A program made the translations under genes and the position numbers. From assembly GCA_031277805.1 (NCBI GenBank), contig JAITLR010000011.1, positions 30,036 to 94,035 on the forward strand: a DNA stretch of 64,000 nt, written 5' to 3'. The stretch comes from Comamonas sp. GTDB taxonomy: Bacteria; Pseudomonadota; Gammaproteobacteria; Burkholderiales; Burkholderiaceae_C. The notes under the pieces were generated by a model. The model was not told the origin of the DNA, made no database searches, and worked only from the letters and a program-made list of their open reading frames with translations. Below, piece after piece: positions 28,569-37,921 of this stretch (position 1 is the stretch's first letter; each line of letters starts with the position of its first letter).

Positions 28569-29438
28569 TCACCAGCCCTCGGCATCGATCTCGGGATGTG
28601 CCCAGGCCGGAATCTGCGGCGCGGGCAGCCGCTCGCGGCCGTCCAGTGTGTAGACCGGCAACTGGTGCACCATCGGGAAATGCAGGCTGTGCGTGACCAG
28701 GCCGGTGCGCTCGCGCGCCGGCAGGCGGCACAGCGCCAGCGCCGTCTCGACCAGGTACTCCACGGGCTCCGTCGGGTAGTCCTCAGGGATGTAGCGTCCG
28801 CCGCCCGGCGTGCGGATCGCGGTGCTCGGGCCCACCGAATTGACGGCGATGTTGTCGGCCTCCAGCTCGGCGGCCAGGCCCTGGGTGAAGCGGTTGATCG
28901 CCGCCTTGGCGGCCGCATACACGGTGACGCCGCCCAGGCGGTCGAAATCGTTGGCCGGGCGCGGCGGCAGGGCCGTGACCGAACCCAGGTTCAGGATCCA
29001 GCCCGCGCCACGCGCACGCATCAGCGCAATGGCCGCCTGGCTGAGCACGAAGGGCACGCGCAGGTAATGCTCCAGCGTGCGCTCGTACATGGCCAGCGGC
29101 ATGTGCTCGACGGTGCTGTACTCGGCATAGCCGGCATTGTTGACCAGGATGTCCAGACCACCGGCCGCAGCGGCGGCGCGCGCGACCAGGCTGTCGCGCT
29201 CGGCGGGCACCTCCAGGTCGGCCGCCAGCGCGATCGCCCTGCCACCGGCCTGGGTGATCAGTTCTACCGTTTCCTGCAGCGAGCCCTGCAGGCCCGTTGC
29301 CGGCTGCAGCGTGCGGGCACTCACGACCACGGTGGCGCCTTCCGCGGCAAAGCGCTGAGCAATGGCGCGGCCTATGCCGCGACTGGCCCCGGTGACCAGG
29401 GCAATCTTGCCGTTCAGGGAAGAAGGTTTCGGGCTCAT
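28569..29438 (-). CDS. Short-chain dehydrogenase/reductase
   Basis: A 289-residue SDR with cofactor motif TGASRGIG, NNAG, and the active site built from the Ser of NLGSVTAL and the YAAAKAA motif. About 35 residues follow the usual SDR end (HPEIDAEGW terminus). The start at 29438 overlaps the stop of the upstream Dabb-type gene as ATGA, which fixes the start and indicates translational coupling. Oxidation or reduction of a hydroxyl/keto group is expected; the substrate is unknown. Confidence 0.85.
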   Translation of the reverse strand: MSPKPSSLNGKIALVTGASRGIGRAIAQRFAAEGATVVVSARTLQPATGLQGSLQETVELITQAGGRAIALAADLEVPAERDSLVARAAAAAGGLDILVNNAGYAEYSTVEHMPLAMYERTLEHYLRVPFVLSQAAIALMRARGAGWILNLGSVTALPPRPANDFDRLGGVTVYAAAKAAINRFTQGLAAELEADNIAVNSVGPSTAIRTPGGGRYIPEDYPTEPVEYLVETALALCRLPARERTGLVTHSLHFPMVHQLPVYTLDGRERLPAPQIPAWAHPEIDAEGW

Positions 29439-30106
29439 GCAAGCTCCTCGGTTTGGTGGGTCAACAGGCTGGTCTCGAAGGGACAGAAGGCATGCGAGAT
29501 CGCATCCACCGTCCACTCTGGAAACTCGGGGTCGAACCAGCGGTCCACCCAGCCCCAGTGATAGGGATGCGCCAGGTACTCGCCCTGGAGATCCTCGACG
29601 CTGGCGAACTCCTGCTGCCAGACGTGGGTCCAGCCACCTCCAGCACCATTTCCGGCAACATTTCCAGCGCCATCCGGGCAGACCCGGCTCAGCTGCCAGT
29701 TGCGGATGCCGAGGATGTAGGCCGGCATGCGCAGCAGATCCTGCTCCAGCGCGGCCACCTGGGCCGGGTCGCGGCCTTCGCGCACGCGCAGCATCAGCGT
29801 GCGCCAGGTGCCATCCCGCAACCCGGGTGCACGCTGGCCACCGCCCACGCGCCGGTAGGCCACACGGTCCACACGAGCCACGCCGGGCAGCTGCGCCAGA
29901 CAAGCCTCGGCCCGCCCCCTGGCATCGGCGCTGCCAAAGCACAGGTCCACGGTCAGATCGCCGCAGCCCCAGCTGCCGGCCAGGTTGCGGCCCACGTTGG
30001 AGAAGACGAGATCGGGCAGGTCCTGGAGGCGGTGCTGCAACGCAGCTTCCACGGCCTCCGGCGCGGCTCCGGCTTCGAGATAGATCTGAGCGGTCTCATT
30101 CCACAT
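29435..30106 (-). CDS. Dabb-type (stress-responsive alpha/beta barrel) protein
   Basis: A 223-residue protein. The C-terminal half contains the Dabb-like pattern W(T)HVWQQEFASVEDLQGEYLAHP followed by HWGWVDRWF. The N-terminal half (VGRNLAGSWGCGDLTVDLCF) looks like a diverged second copy, so it may be a pseudo-dimer of two ferredoxin-like barrels. Dabb proteins bind small hydrophobic molecules or act as cyclases. Overlaps both neighbours (11 bases upstream, 4 downstream), so it is tightly coupled. No catalytic residues can be assigned. Confidence 0.6.
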   Translation of the reverse strand: MWNETAQIYLEAGAAPEAVEAALQHRLQDLPDLVFSNVGRNLAGSWGCGDLTVDLCFGSADARGRAEACLAQLPGVARVDRVAYRRVGGGQRAPGLRDGTWRTLMLRVREGRDPAQVAALEQDLLRMPAYILGIRNWQLSRVCPDGAGNVAGNGAGGGWTHVWQQEFASVEDLQGEYLAHPYHWGWVDRWFDPEFPEWTVDAISHAFCPFETSLLTHQTEELA

Positions 30107-30440
30107 GGTGTGCGGCCTCCGGTGTCAGCAAGGGTTGATCGGCCTGGCCCAGCACGTGGCGGGCACGGCGCTCGCACCAGCCATCGACGGTGTTCCAGAA
30201 CTCCACCACTTCGGCGCCGGCTCCCAGGCGCATGCCGAAGTAGCCCCACACGTCGGGCACCTGCCACAGCAGCCAGAGCCGGTTGGGCTGGCCTTCAATC
30301 GCCACCGGCGGCGACACCCAGCGCTGCTGCAGCGTCAGGCCGCGCGCGCCGGCCTTGGGTAGATAGCGCTCGTCGAGCAAGGCCAGCACGTCGGGAATGC
30401 GTTCCGGCGCTATCAGTATTTCGTCCAGAATCTGGATCAT
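30096..30440 (-). CDS. Small alpha+beta protein, first gene of the AraC-linked operon
   Basis: A 114-residue soluble protein starting MIQILDEILIAPERIPDVLALL and rich in Trp (LWLLWQVPDVWGYF, VEFWNTVDGW). Pattern and length suggest a single ferredoxin-like (NIPSNAP/EthD-type) barrel, but similarity is weak. Its stop overlaps the Dabb-type gene start by 11 bases. Probable first gene of the minus operon, facing the AraC regulator across 143 bases. Confidence 0.6.
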   Translation of the reverse strand: MIQILDEILIAPERIPDVLALLDERYLPKAGARGLTLQQRWVSPPVAIEGQPNRLWLLWQVPDVWGYFGMRLGAGAEVVEFWNTVDGWCERRARHVLGQADQPLLTPEAAHHVE

Positions 30441-30583
30441 GGTTTGTTTGTGCTCCTCATATCAATTCTTGGTTCCGCCGCGACTGCAAGCCCGGCGTGC
30501 CATGATTGAGCCATGGCGATGGCGACGGCACCGTCACCCCGCCGATCACACAGCACTACCGAAACGATCACCCGGCGAAATTG

Positions 30584-31588
30584 ATGACGGCTTCGCGCAC
30601 CAAGACTCCCGCACGCCCGCTGCAGGGCCTGGAAACCCGGCTGCTGGCCGAACTGCAGCGCCACCAATTGCGGATTCCGGGGCAGGAGCGGGACAGCGCC
30701 GCGCTGTCGGCGGACCGCTTCGTGACGCTGTACCGCCAGGCCATAGAGCAGCTTGAGGCCAAGGTCGCTCAGGGCCAGGGCCAGGCGCCCATGCGCAAGA
30801 ACGAGGTGGACCTGATGTGCCGCTGCCTGCTGAGCTGCGCCCAGCTCGGCGAGGCCATGCAGTGCGCGGCCGAGTTCTGCGCCATGCTGCATCCGCGCGC
30901 GGGCCGGCTGAGCCTGGAGATGCGCGGCGACACCGCCGTCTTCCACATGGATTCGCTGCGCCTCAAGCGCAGCACGGCGGCCTGCCTGGTCGACCTGACC
31001 GGCGTGTTCTGCTACCTGCAGCTGTTCGGCTGGCTGATCGGGCAGCCGCTGCGCCCGCACGAGGTGTTCCTGGCCCACCCCGAGCGCCAGGATGCGGCGC
31101 CCTTTCTGGGCCTGTTCGATGCGCCGGTGGCCGTGGGTCGCAAGACCTATGGCTTCAGCTTCGACACCGCGCTGCTGGAGCATCAGGTGGTGCGCAGGCC
31201 GGCCGAGCTGGCAGCCTTCCTGGAGGATTTCCCGTTCCGGCTGGTCGGCGCGCCAGCGGGCACGGTGACGCTCGCGCAGCAGGTACGTGGCTTGCTGGAG
31301 GCGGCGCTCAGCCACGGGTTGGAACTGCCCGCACTGGGCAGCATTGCCGCTTCGCTGCACACCACCGAGCCCACGCTGCGCCGGCGCCTGGCCGCCGAGG
31401 GAGCCAGCTATCAGGGACTGCGCAAGCTGTGCCTGCGCGAGGCCGCCCAACACTGCCTGCAGGGCACCGACTGGAGCATAGGCCGCATCTCCACCCACCT
31501 GGGCTTTGCCAGCGAGGCCGCTTTCCGGCGAGCCTTCCAGAGCTGGACCGGCCAGGCGCCCAGCCGCTACCGCGCCCAGAGCCGCTGA
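30584..31588 (+). CDS. AraC-family transcriptional regulator
   Basis: A 334-residue regulator with an N-terminal Arabinose_bd-type sensor domain (residues about 30-220) and a C-terminal double helix-turn-helix (TEPTLRRRLAAEGASYQGL; then WSIGRISTHLGFASEAAFRRAF and TGQAPSRYR). This is the OruR/GbdR-like layout. The ATG at 30584 is used; a TTG at 30506 would extend it by 26 codons. It diverges from the four-gene operon 27547-30440 and is its likely activator, responding to that pathway's substrate. Confidence 0.85.
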   Translation: MTASRTKTPARPLQGLETRLLAELQRHQLRIPGQERDSAALSADRFVTLYRQAIEQLEAKVAQGQGQAPMRKNEVDLMCRCLLSCAQLGEAMQCAAEFCAMLHPRAGRLSLEMRGDTAVFHMDSLRLKRSTAACLVDLTGVFCYLQLFGWLIGQPLRPHEVFLAHPERQDAAPFLGLFDAPVAVGRKTYGFSFDTALLEHQVVRRPAELAAFLEDFPFRLVGAPAGTVTLAQQVRGLLEAALSHGLELPALGSIAASLHTTEPTLRRRLAAEGASYQGLRKLCLREAAQHCLQGTDWSIGRISTHLGFASEAAFRRAFQSWTGQAPSRYRAQSR

Positions 31589-31604
31589 ACTTCGGAATGC
31601 GCCT

Positions 31605-32396
31605 TCAGTGGCCGCCTGCCATATGCTCTGCGTTGGAGGCTCCCAGGAACGCGGGCTTCTCACCGCCGCCGTGCAGCAGCAAATTGGTTCCGCTCATGTA
31701 TGACGCGTTCCCGGACGCCACATACAGGCAGGCATTGGCAATGTCTTGCGGCTCGGCCAGACGGCCGGCGGGAATGGTCTGCGCAACCGATGCAATACCG
31801 GCCTCGTCGCCGAAATGCAGATGCGATTGCTCGGTACGCACCAGACCGGGACTCACGGCCACCACGCGCACCTTGGGTGCCCACTCCACAGCCAGAGAGC
31901 TGACCAGACTCAGCACCGCGGCCTTGGCCGCGCCGTAGGCCGCTGTACCGGGCGAGGGGCGCAGCGCGCTGATGCTGCCGATGCAGACAATCACGCCACC
32001 GCTGTCCTGCTGCTGCATCACCGCGTTGGCGGCCTGCGAGGCATGCAGGGTCGAGAAAAGATTCAGGCGCAGCACGCTTTCGTGAAAGCGCGGTGATACC
32101 GTTGCCGCATCCACATGAGGGGCGCCACCCGCGTTGTTGATGAGGATATCCAGCCGGCCATGACGGCGCTGCACTTCATCGACCAGCTCCTTGACGGCCT
32201 GGGCTTCGCGCACATCGCAAGCCACGAAATCCGCGCTGCGGTTGCCCGCAACGGGCAGCTCTTCGGGCTGCTGACGCCCACAGACCACCACCGTGGCACC
32301 CGCAGCCAGAAATGCCTGCGCAATGCCCTTGCCTATGCCCTTGGTGCCGCCGGTCACCAGAACCACTTGGTTGTGAAATCCGTTATTCGTATTCAT
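31605..32396 (-). CDS. SDR-family dehydrogenase
   Basis: A 263-residue SDR starting MNTNNGFHNQVVLVTGG at 32396. It has TGGTKGIG, NNAGG, GSISALRPSPGTAAYGAAKAA with the catalytic Ser-Tyr-Lys, and a C-terminal YMSGTNLLLHGG. A longer frame exists but crosses the divergent promoter region. It faces an enoyl-CoA hydratase gene 108 bases away with an operator copy between them. It probably oxidises a hydroxyl in steroid or acyl-CoA breakdown; the position is unknown. Confidence 0.85.
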   Translation of the reverse strand: MNTNNGFHNQVVLVTGGTKGIGKGIAQAFLAAGATVVVCGRQQPEELPVAGNRSADFVACDVREAQAVKELVDEVQRRHGRLDILINNAGGAPHVDAATVSPRFHESVLRLNLFSTLHASQAANAVMQQQDSGGVIVCIGSISALRPSPGTAAYGAAKAAVLSLVSSLAVEWAPKVRVVAVSPGLVRTEQSHLHFGDEAGIASVAQTIPAGRLAEPQDIANACLYVASGNASYMSGTNLLLHGGGEKPAFLGASNAEHMAGGH

Positions 32397-32428
32397 GGAT
32401 ACCAATTTAGACGGTGGCAGCCATTGGA

Positions 32429-32449
32429 GATACGTCCAAAAGGACGATG
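32429..32449 (+). promoter_or_regulatory. Putative steroid-regulon operator, SDR/hydratase divergent region
   Basis: GATACGTCC-AAAA-GGACGATG on the plus strand, with the inverted repeat CGTCC/GGACG. It ends 55 bases before the hydratase ATG and starts 32 bases before the SDR ATG. Orientation matches the hydratase. Confidence 0.65.
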
Positions 32450-32504
32450 TAGCCCCGCCTTGGGCAAACGACCATAGCTCTCGCCAAAGCCCTTGAGAAA
32501 CCTT

Positions 32505-33317
32505 ATGCCTGCACCGTCCACGGCCATTGAGAATACGAATACCGCGCAGCAGGAATTGCTGGTGCGGCACCAGGCCGACGGCGTGGCAGTCGTGCAGCTC
32601 AATCGTCCCCAGGCGACAAACGCACTCAGCCTTTCTCTGCAGGCCGCGCTATCCCAAACCTTCGCGGAGCTGAGCGCGGACGCCAGCGTGCGCTGCATCG
32701 TGCTGACCGGCGGCGACAAGGTGTTTGCGGCGGGCGGCGACATCAGGAGCATGGATGACTGCGGCCCCATAGAGATCATGAAGCGCCACACCGAGCGCGT
32801 ATGGGCGCCTATCGAGAAATGCCCCAAGCCCATCATTGCCGCCGTCTGCGGCTATGCGTTTGGCGGAGGGTCGGAACTGGCCATGCACTGCGACATCATC
32901 ATCGCGGGCAAGAGCGCGAGCTTTGCCCAGCCAGAGATTCGCATCGGCATCATGCCCGGCATCGGCGGCACCCAGCGCCTGGTACGCGCCGTTGGCAAGT
33001 TCCAGGCCATGCGCATTCTGCTGACCGGCAAACCCGTCAGCGCCGATGAGGCCTATGCCATGGGTCTGGTCAGCCTGGTCTGCGAGGACGACCAGGTCAT
33101 CACCGAGGCGCTGACAATGGCCAGGCTCATTGCCGCCATGCCGCCACTGGCCGTGGAACAGATCAAGGAAGTCGTGATTGCCGGCATGGATGCATCGCTG
33201 GACGCCGCCCTGATGCTGGAGCGCAAGGCCAGTCAGATTCTGTTTGCGACCCAGGATCAAAAGGAAGGCATGAATGCCTTCATTGCAAAGCGGCAGGCGG
33301 TGTTCAAGGGGGAGTGA
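32505..33317 (+). CDS. Enoyl-CoA hydratase/isomerase family protein
   Basis: A 270-residue crotonase with oxyanion segments AAGGDIRSM and YAFGGGSELAMHCD. Both glutamates of classical hydratases are present (SELAMHCD and QPEIRIG), and the family block GIMPGIGGTQRLVR follows. It should add water to an enoyl-CoA. The ATG at 32505 is chosen over a TTG four codons upstream. Single plus-strand gene with its own operator, separate from the tesB block. A role in steroid side-chain or ring beta-oxidation is inferred. Confidence 0.85.
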   Translation: MPAPSTAIENTNTAQQELLVRHQADGVAVVQLNRPQATNALSLSLQAALSQTFAELSADASVRCIVLTGGDKVFAAGGDIRSMDDCGPIEIMKRHTERVWAPIEKCPKPIIAAVCGYAFGGGSELAMHCDIIIAGKSASFAQPEIRIGIMPGIGGTQRLVRAVGKFQAMRILLTGKPVSADEAYAMGLVSLVCEDDQVITEALTMARLIAAMPPLAVEQIKEVVIAGMDASLDAALMLERKASQILFATQDQKEGMNAFIAKRQAVFKGE

Positions 33318-33348
33318 ACCCATTCAAGCAGAGAGGGCTGAGCCTTCC

Positions 33349-34275
33349 CTATTTTGAGGAAGCCTGAGGCAGCAGCGACAGCGATCGGAGTTTCGGTTCT
33401 TCGTAGACAGAATCCTCGGCCGGATATCGCAGCGCGGAAATCCCCATGGCTTTTGCTTCAGCCCAGATAACACTTTCGCCAGCAGGCAAGGTATCGATCT
33501 GCAAAGAGTAGACAGGGTCGCCAAACGCGGTTCTTGGCGAAACGAAGCGCCAGCCAAGCGCCCTGAACGCCGCCACCATATCGGGCAAGGCGGCGGCATT
33601 GATTTCATTGGTGTGCAGCAGCATGACGTGCATGGGGCTTCGCCCCAGAACCTGCTTGGCCAATCCATCGTAATAGGACGCCCGATCCAGCAGATGCGCG
33701 ATGTAAGCCTTTTTGACCTGAGCCGCCTTCGCTTGCTCGCCGCTTTTTGAGTGAGCGGCATATATCTGGTTGTAGTACCAGTCGCTGGCATCAATGGACA
33801 CAGGCGCCGCTCGATAACCATTGGCCGCCATCCACGCTCGCATGCCGTCGCGCTTCTCGGCCGTGTCTCCTTCTTTCAGATAAGGGAAGCGGAGCATGGG
33901 CACCCATGTCGGGAAGCGACGCAGGGCCGCATCGCCCTCTGCGACATCCTGGACAAATTCGCTCAATGTCACCTGCGCCGATGCCAGGCTGCGATGCCTG
34001 GAGGTGTGATTGCCCACCGCGTGACCAGCTTTCGCCCAATCCATGATGAGCTCCAGGCCGGTACCCGTTCCGCTGCGTGCCAGCGACGGAAACACCATCG
34101 CAGAGATATCGGCCGACTCCAGGTGTGAAAGGATCTGCTGATTCCATTCCCGCGCCCTGGGCTGTGTATCGGCGTTCAGGCCATCATCGAATGTCAGGCT
34201 CAGGGTCTGGGCCAATCCCGACGAGGACAGAAATACAAAAGACAGCGTCGAAAGCGCGCGAGAGAGGAATGTCAT
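33349..34275 (-). CDS. Exported polysaccharide deacetylase (NodB-like)
   Basis: A 308-residue protein with a signal peptide (about residues 1-23). The NodB metal and catalytic motifs are TFDDG (28-32) and GNHTSRH with H90 and H94. It removes acetyl groups from cell-wall or exopolysaccharide sugars, or a related amide. The Met at 34275 is preferred because it starts the signal peptide. No link to steroid chemistry is visible, although it lies inside the steroid region beside ksi. Confidence 0.82.
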   Translation of the reverse strand: MTFLSRALSTLSFVFLSSSGLAQTLSLTFDDGLNADTQPRAREWNQQILSHLESADISAMVFPSLARSGTGTGLELIMDWAKAGHAVGNHTSRHRSLASAQVTLSEFVQDVAEGDAALRRFPTWVPMLRFPYLKEGDTAEKRDGMRAWMAANGYRAAPVSIDASDWYYNQIYAAHSKSGEQAKAAQVKKAYIAHLLDRASYYDGLAKQVLGRSPMHVMLLHTNEINAAALPDMVAAFRALGWRFVSPRTAFGDPVYSLQIDTLPAGESVIWAEAKAMGISALRYPAEDSVYEEPKLRSLSLLPQASSK

Positions 34276-34442
34276 GGGAGCTTTGAAAGTGCGGGTCACA
34301 TACCGGCACATGAAGGTGCGAGGTGCCGACTCTCAGCGTACCCGATCCACATTGCCTGAGATCGGGCAGACGCATGTCCGATCACAGAACATGCCTTTCA
34401 ATCACATGCAGCTCACAACCGTCGAAAGCCGCTATCAAAACA

Positions 34443-34522
34443 AAAGCTGCTTGCGCCTGATATCCATAGAGTTAAGCAATCTTGGTGCTCAGACTCTAGA
34501 CCCATCAAGCGCAAGCAGCTTT
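34443..34522. repeat. Long-range 14-bp inverted repeat
   Basis: AAAGCTGCTTGCGC at 34443-34456 is perfectly complementary to 34509-34522, with 52 bases between. The segment lies between the deacetylase start and the ksi stop. Such Comamonas intergenic repeats may form a hairpin ending the ksi transcript; there is no T-run. Confidence 0.6.
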
Positions 34523-34565
34523 GAAATCAGGAGCATTTCAAGCGCTGCCCCACAGCGTCGCAGAC

Positions 34566-34946
<381 letters not shown>

Positions 34947-35050
34947 TCATCCTTTTAATGAATGCCGTTGAAAACCGGCACTGTCCAAGCACAAAAGGGC
35001 CAACGAGGGCCACCCCGCGGCGCGGGCTGCCCCAGCAAAGGCCGGGGGAT

Positions 35051-35824
35051 CTAAAACGCTGTCGACCTCATCAGCGCATCAATGCCGCCGTCGATCACGA
35101 TCTGCGCGCCATGCACATAGCTGGCGGCGGGGCTCATCAGGAAAGTGATGACCGCAGCTATCTCCGCAGGCTCGGCGCGGCGGCCCAGCGGCGGCACGAA
35201 CCTGGCGATCGCTTCGCCATACAGCGGGTCCTTGAGACCGGCCTGCAGCAACGGAGTTTCGGTCGCGCCGGGGGCGATGGTGTTCAGGCGCACACCGGCC
35301 TTGCCCCAGGCCTCTGCACGCTTGCGCACGGCGACGGTGAGAGCATTCTTGCTGCCTGCATAAGCCAGGTTGCCACCCTGCTCGCCTGCCCCGTCCACAA
35401 TGGCTGCGGCCTGGGCTTCATCGCCCGCTTCAAACGCGGCGGCCAGCGGATTCTTGTCCCAGTCCAGATGGGCCGAGGCAACCGAGGAGATGACGACGGC
35501 AGCAGGCTGCTGGCCTTTTTGCAACTCGGGCAAGAAGGCATCCAGCAGTTCCACTGCGCCGAAGTAGTTGACCGAAGTCACTTTGCCTGCAGGCTTGACC
35601 TGCACTCCCAGGCCTGCACACAGCACCACACCGTCCATGCCGCCGCTGCACCGCGCAAGCACATCGGCGATGGCCTGCTTGCGCCCCTGGGCTGTGGAAA
35701 GATCGGCGATCACTTCCGCGTCATGGATATCGATACCGATGATCTTGTGACCGGCAGCCTCCAGAACCTTGCGCGTGGCCGCGCCAATGCCGGTTGCGCA
35801 GCCACTCATCACGATAGTGGACAT
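35051..35824 (-). CDS. hsdA: 3alpha-Hydroxysteroid dehydrogenase/carbonyl reductase
   Basis: A 257-residue SDR, exactly the length of C. testosteroni 3alpha-HSD/CR. It has the N-terminal SGCATGIGAATRKVLEAAGH, and S114, Y155 and K159 at the known catalytic positions. It oxidises 3alpha-hydroxysteroids with NAD+ and can reduce xenobiotic carbonyls. The ATG at 35824 gives the known N-terminus; an in-frame extension upstream is not expected to be translated. ksi follows. A half copy of the shared operator lies 75 bases upstream. Confidence 0.97.
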   Translation of the reverse strand: MSTIVMSGCATGIGAATRKVLEAAGHKIIGIDIHDAEVIADLSTAQGRKQAIADVLARCSGGMDGVVLCAGLGVQVKPAGKVTSVNYFGAVELLDAFLPELQKGQQPAAVVISSVASAHLDWDKNPLAAAFEAGDEAQAAAIVDGAGEQGGNLAYAGSKNALTVAVRKRAEAWGKAGVRLNTIAPGATETPLLQAGLKDPLYGEAIARFVPPLGRRAEPAEIAAVITFLMSPAASYVHGAQIVIDGGIDALMRSTAF

Positions 35825-35898
35825 GTCTCTCTTCCTTTTTTCTGGGTTGTGATGGCGCACATCTAAGCTCATCACGAAAGACCAGACCACATGCAAAC

Positions 35899-35906
35899 GG
35901 ACGATG
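35899..35906 (-). promoter_or_regulatory. Operator half-site GGACGATG upstream of hsdA
   Basis: Only the GGACGATG half of the shared motif is present, and it points away from hsdA. The other half shows no match at the usual spacing. It may be chance or a weak site. Confidence 0.25.
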
Positions 35907-36091
35907 TGAGTCCTCCAAAGAAGAATCACCGTGACCATTCCTACACTGGCGCATGATTTGCACATGCGGGAATTCGGTCATGCCCTTCCATCGTCTACAG
36001 CCCATCACTGCCGGCCATATCACCCTGGAGTCCAATGACCTCCAGGCTGGGAAGAAACCGTGTACCTGCCGATGCCTGTAGCGAGGGTGTC

Positions 36092-37921
36092 TCAAGCCTC
36101 GGAGCCCCGTGCCAGATCCGAATGTTGAACAATGCGTCCCTTGCCTGCATGCTTGGCTGCGTACATGGCCTCGTCCGCGCTCTGCAGCAGGTTGACCGCT
36201 GAGCTGCCCTCATGGCTGATGGAGATACCGATGCTGCAGCCGACCTGGACCATGGCTCCTTCACTCAGGGCAATGGGCTGATGTACGGCCTCCATGCAGC
36301 GCTTCATGACAGACATTGCCTCCTCGGGGTTGTGCAAGCTCGACAGCAGCACCACGAACTCATCGCCCCCCAGGCGGGCAACACAGTCGCCAGAACGCGC
36401 CTGGGCCACAAGCCGGGCGGCGACCACGCGCAAGACCTCGTCTCCGGCGTCGTGGCCCTGGGTATCGTTGACCTGCTTGAAGCCATCCAGATCCATGAAG
36501 CATACGGCAACCATCTGGCCGCAAGCCAGCGCCTGGCTCAATGCTTCCTCCAGGGCCCGGCGGTTGGCCAGACCTGTCAACGCATCGTGGTTGGCAAGAT
36601 GATTGGCCGCTTGCTCGCCTCGTTTGAGGGCGTCGATATCCACCAGTATCCATAGCGACTCCTCGGCATTCAAAAGCGTGCCGGAAGCGTCCACCCAAAG
36701 AAGCTTTCCGTCGGCCCCCTGCATCTGGAACTGCGAGTGAAATTTGCCACGCGCCAATAAGGATCCGTAGGCTTTTTCACCGAACTGCTGAAAGGATGCT
36801 TCGTCCGGGTAAAGCATGCGCGTGGATGCACCCTGCAATGCAGCGGCAGACTGCTTGAGCAGGCGTCGCATGGCGGGGTTGGTCCACACGATCTTGCGTT
36901 CGGACAGACGAGCCATACCGATCAGATCGTTGTCTATGACCAGCTCCTGCTCTTGACGAATGCGGCGTTCGCGCCGCTGCAGACGGTAGAGGGCAACCGA
37001 ACCGAGAGCGATCAGGAAGATGCACAGGCCGGTCAGGCCCCATGCCCGCCAGGCGGCGGCTCGCCACATGGCCAGATAGGCATCGGTACCCAGCCCGGCA
37101 AACACCGTGAGCGGATAGCGAGGCAAGCGGTGGTAGGCCGTGATGCGCTCCACCCCGTCGAGCAGGGAGGGCGTGATGTACCAGCCCTGCTCACGGTTGC
37201 GTCCCATGGCTCTGTCATATTCGGCCGAGACCGTGTCCTTGCCGATACCGGCTTCGGCATCCTGTGTCTGCGCCGGGTAGCGCGCGACCAGCATGGCGTG
37301 GTCGGTACGCAGCGACATGGCGCTATCGGCGCCAAATGACTGGCGCCGGAACAGCTGGTGAAAATGCTCCGCCGCGACGACGGCATATACGATGCCCTGG
37401 AATCGGTCATCCTCGGAAAGAAGGCGCCGCGCCAGCACGATGGACCATTTACCGAAGGAATGGCTGATCAAGGGCTCGGACATCACCATATGATCGCTTT
37501 CGCGGGCTTGGACGAAATAAGCGCGGTCGGCTACCGAAAACGGTGCATGAATTTCACTGGGAGTGATGAGCACCTCACCCTCGCTGTCCGTGATGCGCAG
37601 TGCCGTGACAAAAGGAATCAGAGCTCGCTGTTCCTGCAGCATTTCATACAAGGCTGAGTTGGCTGCAGGCAGACCGTCAAAGCTGCGCGCGCGATAACGG
37701 CTGGCAATGGATGAGAGAGCGTTGTCCACCAGTCGCATCTCGGCAGCCAGCTCCAGGCTCAGGCTTCGCGCCTGGTTCTGGGTGACAGCGACTCCCAGGT
37801 CCAGATCCGCGTGGTAATTTGCGTGTACGTTCAGCCAGGTGGCAAAGCACAGCAGTGCTGCCACCAACAGATTTCCGAACACGATGCGACGCAAAAGCTT
37901 GTGAGGGTGAAAGCCTGTCAT
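36092..37921 (-). CDS. Membrane diguanylate cyclase with periplasmic sensor, PAS and GGDEF domains
   Basis: A 609-residue protein. It has TM1 near residues 15-35, a double-Cache-like periplasmic sensor to about 290, TM2 near 300-320, a PAS domain around 340-440, and a GGDEF domain whose GGDEF is at 518-522. The allosteric I-site R-S-G-D (509-512) sits five residues before it, so the product c-di-GMP can inhibit the enzyme. It makes c-di-GMP in response to an external ligand. The ATG at 37921 is used. Position between hsdA and kshA raises the question of steroid sensing, which nothing in the sequence proves. Confidence 0.88.
   Translation of the reverse strand: MTGFHPHKLLRRIVFGNLLVAALLCFATWLNVHANYHADLDLGVAVTQNQARSLSLELAAEMRLVDNALSSIASRYRARSFDGLPAANSALYEMLQEQRALIPFVTALRITDSEGEVLITPSEIHAPFSVADRAYFVQARESDHMVMSEPLISHSFGKWSIVLARRLLSEDDRFQGIVYAVVAAEHFHQLFRRQSFGADSAMSLRTDHAMLVARYPAQTQDAEAGIGKDTVSAEYDRAMGRNREQGWYITPSLLDGVERITAYHRLPRYPLTVFAGLGTDAYLAMWRAAAWRAWGLTGLCIFLIALGSVALYRLQRRERRIRQEQELVIDNDLIGMARLSERKIVWTNPAMRRLLKQSAAALQGASTRMLYPDEASFQQFGEKAYGSLLARGKFHSQFQMQGADGKLLWVDASGTLLNAEESLWILVDIDALKRGEQAANHLANHDALTGLANRRALEEALSQALACGQMVAVCFMDLDGFKQVNDTQGHDAGDEVLRVVAARLVAQARSGDCVARLGGDEFVVLLSSLHNPEEAMSVMKRCMEAVHQPIALSEGAMVQVGCSIGISISHEGSSAVNLLQSADEAMYAAKHAGKGRIVQHSDLARGSEA

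Noticed and set aside
35886..35913. Full operator upstream of hsdA
   Set aside because: Only one half-site matches and its orientation is opposite to the other copies; kept only as a low-confidence half-site.
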